A model generated the notes under the pieces. That model was not told where the DNA came from, ran no database searches, and saw only the letters and a list, made by a program, of their open reading frames with translations. DNA of 64,000 nucleotides from Flavobacterium psychrophilum (GTDB lineage: Bacteria; Bacteroidota; Bacteroidia; Flavobacteriales; Flavobacteriaceae): the NCBI GenBank assembly GCA_001708385.1, contig CP012388.1:310001-374000 (forward strand), in the 5' to 3' direction. How positions within the stretch are numbered: the stretch's first letter is position 1; each line of letters opens with the position of its first letter. The position numbers were made by a program, and so were the translations under genes. Shown here piece by piece: positions 51,789-60,656 of the stretch.

Positions 51789-52172
51789 TTATATTTCGCC
51801 AAATTTATTTTTATAACGTTCTACTTCCGCTTCAGTTTTTTCGAGGAGCTTTTGAAGCAGTTTTATTTTGTCTTCATATAAGCTTTTGATAAAATCTGAA
51901 CTTTCATCACCTATTGTCGCGCCTAACAGGTTGTTCGTTTTCAATTTATTACGGTTGCTTAAATACTTCTGACTATCAAATGCGATTATGTCTTCGATAT
52001 TAATTTCCAGAATTTTGGCGATCTGTGTTAATTTTGCATATGTAAGTACGGTACTACCATTTTCAAGCTTACTATAGCCAGCCTGTGTTATGCCAAGTTT
52101 ATCTGCCATATACTCCTGAGTAAGATTTTTAAGCTCCCTGATATTTCTAATTTTCTCTTCAACTGTAGCCAT
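51789..52172 (-). CDS. XRE-family HTH regulator
   Basis: The 127-residue protein has an N-terminal HTH of the Cro/C1 type (EKIRNIRELKNLTQEYMADKLGITQAGYSKLENG) in residues 5-62. The C-terminal part ends in a charged coiled coil (DKIKLLQKLLEKTEAEVERYKNKF) that should make dimers. No effector domain is recognised. It is divergent from a small membrane-protein gene, with 236 bases between, which contain no clear operator. Confidence 0.88.
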   Translation of the reverse strand: MATVEEKIRNIRELKNLTQEYMADKLGITQAGYSKLENGSTVLTYAKLTQIAKILEINIEDIIAFDSQKYLSNRNKLKTNNLLGATIGDESSDFIKSLYEDKIKLLQKLLEKTEAEVERYKNKFGEI

Positions 52173-52408
52173 TTATAAGTTTTAAATTATAACTAATAGG
52201 AATATAATACAACTCCAATTTTAATATTTTATTAATCAATAGTAATAGTTTTGATGCGCCTTACAATTATACCCTAAACAGCATTACTTCTGCTGAAAGC
52301 TATATGGATTAAACCAAATAGCCTCATATTCTTATTTAACAACTATTCTCAATGTAATACGATTTTTTACATTATGATAGTATTGTACTCAAATGATAAA
52401 TAAAATAT

Positions 52409-52885
52409 ATGCGCCATTTAGGAGAAATCCACGTCATCGATAAAATAATTACTATCAAAGATGATATCATAACGATCAGGTACAAAAAAGAAGAAATATC
52501 TCATTATTTTTCTGAAGTACACGATATTAGCCTTACTAAAATTAAGATAAAGAAAAACGTTATAGCGCTAAAAATTACCTTAATTATCCTAACGCTGTAC
52601 CCAATTTTATTCTTTTTTATAAACCATATTTACGCTATATTCCCCTACGTACTGCAACTTTTGTTATCCATTTACTTTAAAAGTAATCGCTATGAACAAG
52701 GTTATTTCTTAAAAATAATTTTGAATAACGGATCAAGATCACGTTTAAGAATACATTCAAAGGACAGACTAAACATAATAAGAGAAATAACCAATTATAT
52801 TGATTATCGCTTTAAGAAATCTATGCAGGAATTCTTTATGGATTTAAATCTAAATGAAACCATTTACAATATTAAGGTTTCGTAA
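52409..52885 (+). CDS. Membrane protein of unknown function
   Basis: The 158-residue protein has a basic N-terminal part (residues 1-45), a pair of strongly hydrophobic helices (about 52-90) and a basic C-terminal part with an amphipathic segment (NIIREITNYIDYRFKKSMQEF). The layout resembles small PH-like or two-helix anchored proteins, but I do not recognise a family. It lies divergent from the XRE regulator. Confidence 0.6.
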   Translation: MRHLGEIHVIDKIITIKDDIITIRYKKEEISHYFSEVHDISLTKIKIKKNVIALKITLIILTLYPILFFFINHIYAIFPYVLQLLLSIYFKSNRYEQGYFLKIILNNGSRSRLRIHSKDRLNIIREITNYIDYRFKKSMQEFFMDLNLNETIYNIKVS

Positions 52886-53236
52886 TCTACTTAATCAATA
52901 ATAATCAAATTAACAATATCACTAATAATTTTTCAACTTTTATCACCACAATAATCAGGCGATACGGTAATCTGTTGTCAATTCTACAAATATAGTTGGG
53001 AATATTCGATTAAAAAAAAATATATATAGACATTTAATCGACACACATATCATATTATTGGGGAAAGATATGATCAACTGTATCATTATCAACATTTTAT
53101 TTTAAAATCCAAAAAGAATAAAAAAACACTTTCAAAATCAATGAAAATAAATACTTTCATAACTAAAGAATTACCTCTTAAAGCCTTCAAACCAAAAAAA
53201 TAAATTACATTTATAGTATAGTTTTATTTGTTAGAT
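52886..53236. other. 351-base AT-rich gap without a gene
   Basis: I see no open frame of note. It holds two short inverted repeats: CGATTAAA/TTTAATCG (53007-53014 with 53033-53040) and ATCATAT/ATATGAT (53049-53055 with 53068-53074). It may carry the promoter and leader of the histidine kinase gene. Confidence 0.4.
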
Positions 53237-54544
53237 ATGACCCCTTTAGAACACCATTTCCAGGAAGACATTAATAATGTTGGAAAGATTACAATTATAC
53301 CTACTATACTAAATGTAATCTGTCAAACGACGGGGATGGGATTTGCCGCTATTGCAAGGGTAACTGACAGCAGATGGATAACATGTAGCGTTCAGGATGA
53401 TATAAATTTCGGATTAAAACCTGGTGATGAACTAGAGATTAAGACTACTATATGTAATGAAATACGTGAATCTCAAAAGGTAGTTGTTATAGATAATGTT
53501 GCGGAAAGCCCGGAATTTCATGATCATCATACTCCAGCCATGTATGGGTTCCAAAGCTACATCTCTGTACCTATAATGAGGAAAAACGGCTCTTTTTTCG
53601 GAACATTATGTGCCATAGATCCGAATCCCAATATCCTTAATACCCCGGCAGTACTCGGAATGTTTGACCTCTATGCAGATCTGATAGCATTTCATCTCAA
53701 TGCTATTGAGCAACAACAAATTAGTGATATTAAACTTAGAGAAGAAAGAGGTTTTAAAGATGCACTTGAAAAGGAAGTAAAAGAACGGACTCAGGAATTA
53801 AAAGAATATAATATATCGCTGGAGAAGATGAATAAGGATTTGCAGGCGTTCGCCTACATCTCCAGCCATGATTTGCAAGAACCACTTAGAAAAATTCAGA
53901 CTATAGTTTCTATTATCGAATCGAGCGAAAGCGATAATTTATCAACTAAAGGAAAAGATTATTTTGAAAGAATGAAAAATGCTGCCGAGCGAATGCAGAC
54001 ACTCATAAACGATTTATTAGCTTATTCTAAAACCAGCCTTGTTGAAAAGATTCTCGAAGATACTGATCTAAAGACTATACTTGATGACGTGAAGGAAGAT
54101 TTATACGATGATCTGCAGCAGATAAATGGAGAAATTATTTCAAAAGAAATGTGCAGGATCGCTGTAATTCCTTTCCAGTTTAGGCAGCTTATCTATAATT
54201 TATTAAGTAACTCGATAAAATTTAGCGATCCCAAAAAGAAACTGGTTATTACTATTGACTGTGTTATTGCAAATGGACGCGCATTACAATATGAAAGATT
54301 AAACCCTGTTACAAAGTATTGCCACATAAGTATAAGCGACAACGGAATAGGCTTTAATCCAAAATTCTCCGACAGAATCTTTGAGCTCTTTCAGCGTCTT
54401 AATGATAAATCAGAATACAAGGGTACCGGCATTGGGTTATCAATTGTAAAACGTATCGTAGAAAATCACAAGGGTTATATTACCGCCAGCGGAGAAATTA
54501 ACAACGGAGCTACATTCGATATTTATTTACCTGTAAAAGAGTAA
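53237..54544 (+). CDS. GAF-domain sensor histidine kinase
   Basis: The 435-residue protein lacks transmembrane helices and so acts in the cytoplasm. A GAF domain covers about residues 15-160 (SYISVPIMRKNGSFFGTLCAID), a coiled coil about 170-205, then HisKA (FAYISSHDLQEPLRKIQ, His near 211) and HATPase_c with NLLSNSIKFS, SDNGIGFNPKFSDRIFELFQR and GTGIGLSIVKRIVENHKGYI. This resembles bacteriophytochrome-type kinases but without a bilin-binding PAS domain or lone cysteine. No response regulator is next to it. The ATG at 53237 is used; the TTG at 53228 is less likely. Confidence 0.9.
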   Translation: MTPLEHHFQEDINNVGKITIIPTILNVICQTTGMGFAAIARVTDSRWITCSVQDDINFGLKPGDELEIKTTICNEIRESQKVVVIDNVAESPEFHDHHTPAMYGFQSYISVPIMRKNGSFFGTLCAIDPNPNILNTPAVLGMFDLYADLIAFHLNAIEQQQISDIKLREERGFKDALEKEVKERTQELKEYNISLEKMNKDLQAFAYISSHDLQEPLRKIQTIVSIIESSESDNLSTKGKDYFERMKNAAERMQTLINDLLAYSKTSLVEKILEDTDLKTILDDVKEDLYDDLQQINGEIISKEMCRIAVIPFQFRQLIYNLLSNSIKFSDPKKKLVITIDCVIANGRALQYERLNPVTKYCHISISDNGIGFNPKFSDRIFELFQRLNDKSEYKGTGIGLSIVKRIVENHKGYITASGEINNGATFDIYLPVKE

Positions 54545-54565
54545 CAATTATAAAATTTTATTTAT

Positions 54566-55507
54566 CTAATCAGTAGCTTCAATCATCCAGGGACGATTTC
54601 GTCCTCCAAAATTCTTAGCCTCGATATAGATTTTCTTTACATTAGGAAACGCTTTCTTAATCTGATCTTCGAGTTGACTTACTGCGTCAAACAACTCTTC
54701 AACAGTCATATCTTTTTTAAACTCAACATCCAACGCAAGTAAAATCTCATTTGGAGCTAAATGCATTGTTAACGGAAAATAAAGTGTTTCAACCCTCGGC
54801 TCTTTATTTACGATATCATATATACCATCTACAATTTCGCGATTAGCACTCTCGCCTACCAATAATCCTTTACTCTCCTTAACCATGGTTATAGCGACCA
54901 GTATCAGCACTAGCCCAATTAGCATAGATGCAAGTGCATCGAACAATGGGTTATTAAAGTAGTGTCCTAAAAACACTCCTAATAAGGCAATTGTAAGCCC
55001 GGCAATGGCAGCGCTTTCTTCATATATAACTGCAAAAAGACCAGGATCTTTACTCATACTAAGTTCTTTCCAAAAACCAAATCTACCTTTAGTTTTATTA
55101 AATTCACGAACAGCGTATACGAGCGAGGCTCCCTCGAAACACATTGAGGCCACTAAAACCACATAGTTCCAAAACGGATTTTTTAATTCTTCAGGATGTT
55201 GTAAATGACTTATACCTTCATATACAGACATTCCGCCTCCAAGCGAGAAAACAAGTATAGCAACTATTAGTGACCAGAAGTATATTTCTTTTCCATGTCC
55301 AAACGGATGACCTCTATCCGGCGGACGTTGGCTGCGCTTCATACCTAACAATAGTAGTAATGAATTACCACTATCGACAGTACTGTGAATACCTTCGCTG
55401 ATCATTGCAGAACTCCCTGTAATAGAAGCTGCTATAAATTTCACAACAGCAATACCTATGTTTGCAGCGAGGGCGCCATATATCGCTATCTTAGAGTTTC
55501 CGGTCAT
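54566..55507 (-). CDS. Cation diffusion facilitator family transporter
   Basis: The 313-residue protein exports divalent cations such as Zn2+, Co2+ or Fe2+. Six predicted helices, SSAMISEGIHSTVDSGNSLLLL with the helix-2 metal-site pattern, DRGHPFGHGKEIYFWSL near residue 68, and a C-terminal cytoplasmic domain (about 215-300) agree with the CDF family. I chose ATG 55507 (MTGNSKIAIYG) instead of ATG 55531, because the first lies inside the terminator of the upstream gene. It is convergent with the histidine kinase gene. Confidence 0.87.
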   Translation of the reverse strand: MTGNSKIAIYGALAANIGIAVVKFIAASITGSSAMISEGIHSTVDSGNSLLLLLGMKRSQRPPDRGHPFGHGKEIYFWSLIVAILVFSLGGGMSVYEGISHLQHPEELKNPFWNYVVLVASMCFEGASLVYAVREFNKTKGRFGFWKELSMSKDPGLFAVIYEESAAIAGLTIALLGVFLGHYFNNPLFDALASMLIGLVLILVAITMVKESKGLLVGESANREIVDGIYDIVNKEPRVETLYFPLTMHLAPNEILLALDVEFKKDMTVEELFDAVSQLEDQIKKAFPNVKKIYIEAKNFGGRNRPWMIEATD

Positions 55508-55517
55508 AATTGTGTTT

Positions 55518-55551
55518 AAAAAATCCCCCATATCAAATTGATACAGGGGAT
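55518..55551 (-). terminator. Intrinsic terminator overlapping the distal start of the CDF gene
   Basis: On the minus strand ATCCCC, TATC, GATA and GGGGAT form a two-part stem followed by TTTTTT. It ends the acidic-protein transcript and overlaps an in-frame ATG at 55531 of the CDF gene. Confidence 0.65.
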
Positions 55552-55572
55552 AATTATATATAATTCAGTAAT

Positions 55573-55968
55573 TTAATATCTTTCGTTTGTTTCTTCAAAG
55601 TCTTCATCATCACTTGATATCGACTGATTTTGGTCTTCATCAAGATCCAGATTGTCTTCAAGGATATAATCGTCCTGATTAAAAGCCTCGGAGTTCTTAC
55701 TGTTCCCCCCATCTTCGCTCCATCGCTTTTTCTGGCTTTCACTTCCAAAATCTGACTGATCAGAATTGAGTGTCGGATCTGTGTCGTGTGTAAAAGATAC
55801 ACCGGGTTGCTCCATAGCCAGATATTTATCGGTATCGTCTATGTCATCCTGATCATTCTGAACATGATGTTTATGTTCAGAATTTTGATTATGTTTTTTC
55901 TCATTAGCAGTGTTATCCTGCTGATGAAACTCTTTATTATCTGCGTGTTTTTTAGGTTGGTTTTCCAT
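55573..55968 (-). CDS. Acidic, disordered hypothetical protein
   Basis: The 131-residue protein is almost entirely polar: Asp, Glu, Asn, Gln, Lys, His and Ser, with a His/Lys/Asn-rich first third and an acidic final third (ILEDNLDLDEDQNQ and SSDDEDFEETNERY). It has no signal peptide or helix, so it is probably an intrinsically disordered cytoplasmic protein. I do not recognise a family. It follows a 64-residue gene by 10 bases and has its own terminator. Confidence 0.65.
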   Translation of the reverse strand: MENQPKKHADNKEFHQQDNTANEKKHNQNSEHKHHVQNDQDDIDDTDKYLAMEQPGVSFTHDTDPTLNSDQSDFGSESQKKRWSEDGGNSKNSEAFNQDDYILEDNLDLDEDQNQSISSDDEDFEETNERY

Positions 55969-55978
55969 AGCATTATTT

Positions 55979-56173
55979 TTAAAATAGTAACATTGATCGT
56001 ATTTCGTTGATCTTAAGCAACTTTAAATTATTCATCAAAAGATTTTTCAGCAAAAGACTGCAGCTAACATCTTCAGTTCTTTCATTTTCTTCAGCAAATT
56101 CTAAGGCTGCCTTTTCATAAGATAAAGCATTGAGTGCCTTGTCGTGGCCTGGCTGTGTAATTATACGTTCCAT
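55979..56173 (-). CDS. Small hypothetical protein
   Basis: The 64-residue frame encodes a mostly helical, charged N-terminal half (ALNALSYEKAALEFAEENER) and a hydrophobic, basic second half (LLLKNLLMNNLKLLKINEIR). It lies 10 bases upstream of the acidic-protein gene and may be transcribed with it. No family is recognised, and a spurious call is possible. Confidence 0.45.
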   Translation of the reverse strand: MERIITQPGHDKALNALSYEKAALEFAEENERTEDVSCSLLLKNLLMNNLKLLKINEIRSMLLF

Positions 56174-56408
56174 GGTAATAGTATTTTTTAGTATGTAATT
56201 GCTTGTTTTAAGGTTCTCCTAAGTTACTCACTTTAATTCTAAATATTCTATAATGTTCTATTAAATAATAGCCAATTTCGTTCTCATAATAAGCTGTTGA
56301 TACTGAATTACTACTTTCAATTCATAGACATAATTATCACTTTATGATTTTGTTATCTTATTTTATATAACCTGACAGCTAACTTTAACGTCATTAAAAA
56401 TTTACATT

Positions 56409-56933
56409 ATGAAAACACTTTCACTTATACTACAATTAATCCTTTTCACAACCTTTGGAGTAAATACATCAATCGCTCAACAGACAAAACCTGAAATACC
56501 ACGTTACACAAAAGTACCGGCGGGATATCTAATGGTACTTCGAGAAGGTGATAACATTCTACGGGAAATTGAAGCACTGACAGAAAAGGAGAATATACCA
56601 TCAGCAAACTTTACGGGAATGGGCTTTGTAAATATGACTTTTGGTTTTTATGATTTCAAACTTAAAAAATTTGACCCTAAAGCATTTAAAGATATGGAGC
56701 TTGCAAGTATGCATGGTACTATTGCATGGCAAAAAGGCAAAGTGTCTATTCATGCGCACGGCACATTAACAGGCAAAGATTTTAAAGCTTACGGAGGACA
56801 TATTTTATCGGGTACAGTTGGCACAGGTTCGTTAGAAATATTAGTTACTGTACATGATAAAAAACTGGAACGTGTTAAAGAAGAAAAACTTGGAGCAAAT
56901 GTGCTTTGCATAGCCCCTTCCTGCCCTGAATAG
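56409..56933 (+). CDS. Exported PPC/DUF296 domain protein
   Basis: The 174-residue protein carries a signal peptide (LILFTTFGVNTSIAQ), then a PPC (DUF296) domain from about residue 38. The core HAHGTLTGKDFKAYGGHILSGTVG has the three conserved His that may bind a metal. PPC proteins are usually cytoplasmic or nuclear, so export is unusual for the fold but known in some Bacteroidota. It is likely monocistronic. Function unknown. Confidence 0.82.
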   Translation: MKTLSLILQLILFTTFGVNTSIAQQTKPEIPRYTKVPAGYLMVLREGDNILREIEALTEKENIPSANFTGMGFVNMTFGFYDFKLKKFDPKAFKDMELASMHGTIAWQKGKVSIHAHGTLTGKDFKAYGGHILSGTVGTGSLEILVTVHDKKLERVKEEKLGANVLCIAPSCPE

Positions 56934-56982
56934 TGATATCGTTAAAAACCTGCTTTACAAATTAAGAAAGTAGTATTCTAAG

Positions 56983-56990
56983 TATCTTTG
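56983..56990 (+). promoter_or_regulatory. TAnnTTTG -7 element before the DUF763 gene
   Basis: TATCTTTG matches the consensus and lies 34 bases before the ATG at 57025. No clear -33 box is seen. Confidence 0.5.
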
Positions 56991-57024
56991 CTTAACCAAA
57001 TCTACTTTTACAAATCCACTATAA

Positions 57025-58242
57025 ATGAAACGATCCGGTTCTGCCGACTTACCCCTTCATGGAGGCCATGTACCACTTTGGTTATCTGAACGAATGGCGA
57101 AGCTTGGGCTTGCTATTGTAGAAACCATTGCTATGGAGTTCTCAACCTCTGAAGTGATAAGTAAATTAGCAAATCCATTTTGGTTTCAAAGTTTTGGAGC
57201 TGTTATGGGTATGGATTGGCATTCGTCAGGTATTACAACATCTGTACTTGGCGCATTAAAACGATCGGTAAACCCGCATGCTAAAGAACTGGGTATTTAC
57301 ATCTGTGGAGGCAAAGGGAAAAACTCTACTAAAACGCCTGATGAATTGCTTATAGTTGGTGAACGCACCGGACTTAACGGAATGGAACTTGCAGGATTAA
57401 GCAGGCTAACTGCTAAAGTAGATAATACTGCAATACAAGATGGGTTTCAGTTGTATCAGCACAATTTTATTGTAAACGCTAAAGGTGACTGGTGTGTTAT
57501 TCAGCAGGGCATGAATAATACTACCGGCACAGCACGCCGTTATCACTGGCACTCAGAAAACTTACAGTCTTTTATTAACGAGCCACATACTTTTATATAC
57601 GGACAAAATCAGGGCAAAATACTTAATCTGACCGATGCTATGGCAGCTAGTACAAGAGAAAAATCGTTGCTTATTATGAACGAACACCCAGACAAGATAA
57701 TTAAAGAAATTAATCATCTTGTGATGCCTAACCATCATGATGTTAGAATGAAAGATGTAAACATGAAACGCCTTGGCGCTATGTTATGGGTGGCTCATGA
57801 GAACAAACCCGAAGATTTTGAAGATCTTTTAATGCTAAAAGGAATGGGCCCGAGAACTATACAATCTGTTGCCCTGGTAAGCGAAATCATTTATGGCACT
57901 CCTACCCGATTTGACGACCCTGCACGTTATAGCTTTGCGCATGGTGGCAAGGACGGACATCCGTTTCCCGTACCCATAAAAGTGTTTGATGAAACAATAA
58001 ATACATTACAAACAGCTATACAACGTGCTAAGATTGGTAACAGCGATAAAATGGATGCTATAAGAAAGCTGTCTGAAATTTCGCGTAATGCCGAAAAAGA
58101 CTTTACACCTAACACAAACTTTGACGCCCTCATACAAAAAGAACGAAATGAATCTTATAAATATGGAGGTAAAACTATCTTTGGGGATGCAAAACCGCCC
58201 AAAAACAAAGGTGGCGATAGTAATCAATTAAAATTATTTTAA
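57025..58242 (+). CDS. DUF763 protein with a helix-hairpin-helix-like segment
   Basis: The 405-residue protein matches DUF763 at the N-terminus (RSGSADLPLHGGHVPLWLSERM) and through GMDWHSSGITTSVLGALKR and GGKGKNSTKTPDEL. The segment LLMLKGMGPRTIQSVALVSEIIYG near residues 270-295 looks like a helix-hairpin-helix, a DNA-backbone-binding element. The family is common in thermophiles and Bacteroidota but has no proven function that I know of. It converges with an SF2 helicase gene with a 9-base overlap and lies near endonuclease V, so a nucleic-acid role is plausible. Confidence 0.87.
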   Translation: MKRSGSADLPLHGGHVPLWLSERMAKLGLAIVETIAMEFSTSEVISKLANPFWFQSFGAVMGMDWHSSGITTSVLGALKRSVNPHAKELGIYICGGKGKNSTKTPDELLIVGERTGLNGMELAGLSRLTAKVDNTAIQDGFQLYQHNFIVNAKGDWCVIQQGMNNTTGTARRYHWHSENLQSFINEPHTFIYGQNQGKILNLTDAMAASTREKSLLIMNEHPDKIIKEINHLVMPNHHDVRMKDVNMKRLGAMLWVAHENKPEDFEDLLMLKGMGPRTIQSVALVSEIIYGTPTRFDDPARYSFAHGGKDGHPFPVPIKVFDETINTLQTAIQRAKIGNSDKMDAIRKLSEISRNAEKDFTPNTNFDALIQKERNESYKYGGKTIFGDAKPPKNKGGDSNQLKLF

Positions 58243-59775
58243 TTCTACATCGTCATCTTCAGCTTTATATGTATTAAAAAGACGTCCGATAAGAATACCT
58301 AAACGTGTTTTATAATCTTCTATAAGCCACTCCCTGTAGTTTTTTGTTGTCTTCGCCAGAAGTTTTGCATATTGCTTTACACGATATTCAATATCCGGTT
58401 CGAGCAGTTTAGAAAGTCTACGGGCTTCAGGTATAGTTTCAGCATTTTCAATGCACATAACCGCATGTTGCGTTATAGATTTATCAATAACAGCTTTTGG
58501 CTTTTGCTTTTCTTCTGCTGCAAGGCGAAACTCCTCCTCTACATTAAATGAAATATCAACGCTTTTAGCAAATTTCGCACGCACTTCATCAGGCATACTG
58601 TAACTGTGGAAACTTTCAATATCTGCATCTGTCCTTATATTTTCAAGGAATTGCTCTGGATGCTTAAAAATGTATTGCCAGTCCATCGGATCTTTCCATA
58701 AACCGAAACGCTGTGCATTGTTACCTAAGTCAATAACCGTAAATATATCTTTTCCGGGAAGTTTACGCGATCCACGTCCTATCATTTGGAAATAAAGAGT
58801 AAGCGAGCGTGTTGCTCTATTCAGGATGATCGCTTCAACTGTAGGTTCATCGAAACCTGTTGTTAAGATGGATACCGACGTTAATATAGCATCGGGTGTC
58901 TTCTTAAACCATGTCAGTATCTTTTTACGTTCAAGATCGGGTGTTTTATTATCAAGATGCTTGATTGGTAATCCGGCAGCTTTAAAGGTCTCATAAACAT
59001 ACAAAGACGTAAAGATACCGTTGTTGAAAATCAGTGTCTTTTTACCTCTCGCACGGGTATCATACGCCTGAAGCAGTAAGTCCTGCATGGCTGACCGTGA
59101 ATATAACTCGTCTGATGAGCTAACGGTATAATCACCATTTATACCCAGTTTGAGCGAAGTAAGTTCTACGTCATAGCCAAACATGACGGCTTTTGCTAAA
59201 AACCCTTTATCTATAAGTGACTGTATCGGTTCACCTACAATAAGTTCATTATAGGTTTCATACATCGGAAGTTCTATATTTGAACTAAGCGGTGTAGCAG
59301 TAACTCCCAGAAAAAGTGAGTTCTTGAAATATGTGAATAGCTTTCTAAAAGAATTATAATGCGCCTCATCCACAATAACAAGACCTACATAATCCATGTG
59401 GAATTTTTTATCTTTAAGACGGTTATTAAGTGTTTCAACCATAGCAACATAACATGAATAGTCATTATCGTATGGTAACTCTTTCACTGCACTGTCTATA
59501 ATTGTATTTTTTACGCCAAAACTTTTCAGCATTTGCGAAGTTTGCTTGCTGAGCTCTATCCTATGTGTAAGCACGAGTACCTTACGCTGATATTTTTCAA
59601 TAAAGCGTCTGGCAATTTCAGAAAATATAACAGTTTTACCGCCTCCTGTAGGAAGCTGGTACAATAAATGATAGTCATTAGGTTTGCCCTCAAACTTTTC
59701 AAAAATGGCATCTATATCTTCTTGTTGATAATGGTACAGCTCTTTCCTGTCCTCGACATTGTCTTCTCTTTCCAT
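58234..59775 (-). CDS. SF2 DEAD/DEAH-box helicase
   Basis: The 513-residue protein has the SSL2/XPB-type helicase core: LPTGGGKTVIFSEIARR (Walker A) near residue 40, VIVDEAHYNSFRKLF near 133, FLGVTATPLSSN near 153, and the second RecA domain with LTTGFDEPTVEAIILNRATRS and FQMIGRGSRKLPGKD near 345. No nuclease domain follows; the C-terminal 110 residues are charged and helical. Likely a DNA or RNA translocase with a repair role. It is divergent from the endonuclease V gene by 167 bases. Confidence 0.87.
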   Translation of the reverse strand: MEREDNVEDRKELYHYQQEDIDAIFEKFEGKPNDYHLLYQLPTGGGKTVIFSEIARRFIEKYQRKVLVLTHRIELSKQTSQMLKSFGVKNTIIDSAVKELPYDNDYSCYVAMVETLNNRLKDKKFHMDYVGLVIVDEAHYNSFRKLFTYFKNSLFLGVTATPLSSNIELPMYETYNELIVGEPIQSLIDKGFLAKAVMFGYDVELTSLKLGINGDYTVSSSDELYSRSAMQDLLLQAYDTRARGKKTLIFNNGIFTSLYVYETFKAAGLPIKHLDNKTPDLERKKILTWFKKTPDAILTSVSILTTGFDEPTVEAIILNRATRSLTLYFQMIGRGSRKLPGKDIFTVIDLGNNAQRFGLWKDPMDWQYIFKHPEQFLENIRTDADIESFHSYSMPDEVRAKFAKSVDISFNVEEEFRLAAEEKQKPKAVIDKSITQHAVMCIENAETIPEARRLSKLLEPDIEYRVKQYAKLLAKTTKNYREWLIEDYKTRLGILIGRLFNTYKAEDDDVELK

Positions 59776-59942
59776 GTAGGTATGATAATTCCCAAAAATA
59801 AGCCATTTGTCTGCATTATTTTGTATATAAAATCATAATTCTTACAAGTTGAGGTGAAATTTAATACAACATTGGCAGGCAGTATCACGAAATCAGCCAT
59901 TTAAATAATTAATTTTATAGAAAAGATTTATGTAGGAAGAAA

Positions 59943-60650
59943 ATGAAAAATTATGACGGAACATCGCTTACAGAAGCTACTGAAATACAAAACCAGTTAC
60001 GCAATAGCGTATCGCTTATAACTGAAAATAAACATATTACCACAATAGCCGGGGGTGATATATCGCACAATAAAGATGCGGATATCGTATATGCTGGTAT
60101 AGTTGTTCTTAGTTACCCGCAAATGCAACTCCTATCCTACTCACTTGTTGTTTCAAAAACTATTTTCCCTTATGTTCCCGGTTATCTCGGCTTCAGAGAA
60201 GTACCCTCACTACTGGAAGCCTGGCAGCAACTACCACAAAAACCGGATTTAATGATTCTTGACGGGCAAGGTGTTACCCACCCCAGAAGAATGGGAATAG
60301 CCTCTCACTTTGGCGTCTTAGCCAACCATCCGAGTATTGGCTGCGCTAAGAATATGCTATATGGTAATTACCGGCCATTAGGATTAGAAAAATTCAGTAC
60401 CAGCCCTATTATCAGTCAGGAAGAACATATGGGTTACGCAGTTAGAACAAAAGACAATGTAAAGCCGGTATACATTTCACCGGGACATAAAGTTTCTGTT
60501 ACCGATAGCCTTGAGCTGATAAAACCCTGTATTTTAAAACACAGAATACCTGAGCCCACACGATTAGCACATGAAAAAGTAAATTTATTTCGGGTAGGTA
60601 AATTAAAAGAGGGCTACCATACAGTAAATGTTCAGGGAGAATTATTCTAA
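59943..60650 (+). CDS. nfi: Endonuclease V
   Basis: The 235-residue enzyme nicks DNA or RNA near deaminated bases such as inosine. Family motifs are intact: AGGDISHNKDADIVYAG with the first Asp, YVPGYLGFREVPSL, LDGQGVTHPRRMGIASHFGVL with the catalytic Asp near residue 103 and HPRR, and GCAKNMLYG near 140. Length is normal. It may be transcribed toward the convergent DUF6155-like gene. Confidence 0.93.
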   Translation: MKNYDGTSLTEATEIQNQLRNSVSLITENKHITTIAGGDISHNKDADIVYAGIVVLSYPQMQLLSYSLVVSKTIFPYVPGYLGFREVPSLLEAWQQLPQKPDLMILDGQGVTHPRRMGIASHFGVLANHPSIGCAKNMLYGNYRPLGLEKFSTSPIISQEEHMGYAVRTKDNVKPVYISPGHKVSVTDSLELIKPCILKHRIPEPTRLAHEKVNLFRVGKLKEGYHTVNVQGELF

Positions 60651-60656
60651 ACCTAA

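Noticed and set aside
53007..53074. Short inverted repeats before the histidine kinase gene as terminators or operators
   Set aside because: Arms are only 7-8 bases in very AT-rich DNA and lack T-runs, so chance is likely.
55298..55318. A GTCCAAACGGATG stretch resembling the reverse complement of the AraC repeat
   Set aside because: It lies inside the CDF coding sequence, is a single partial copy and far from any promoter.
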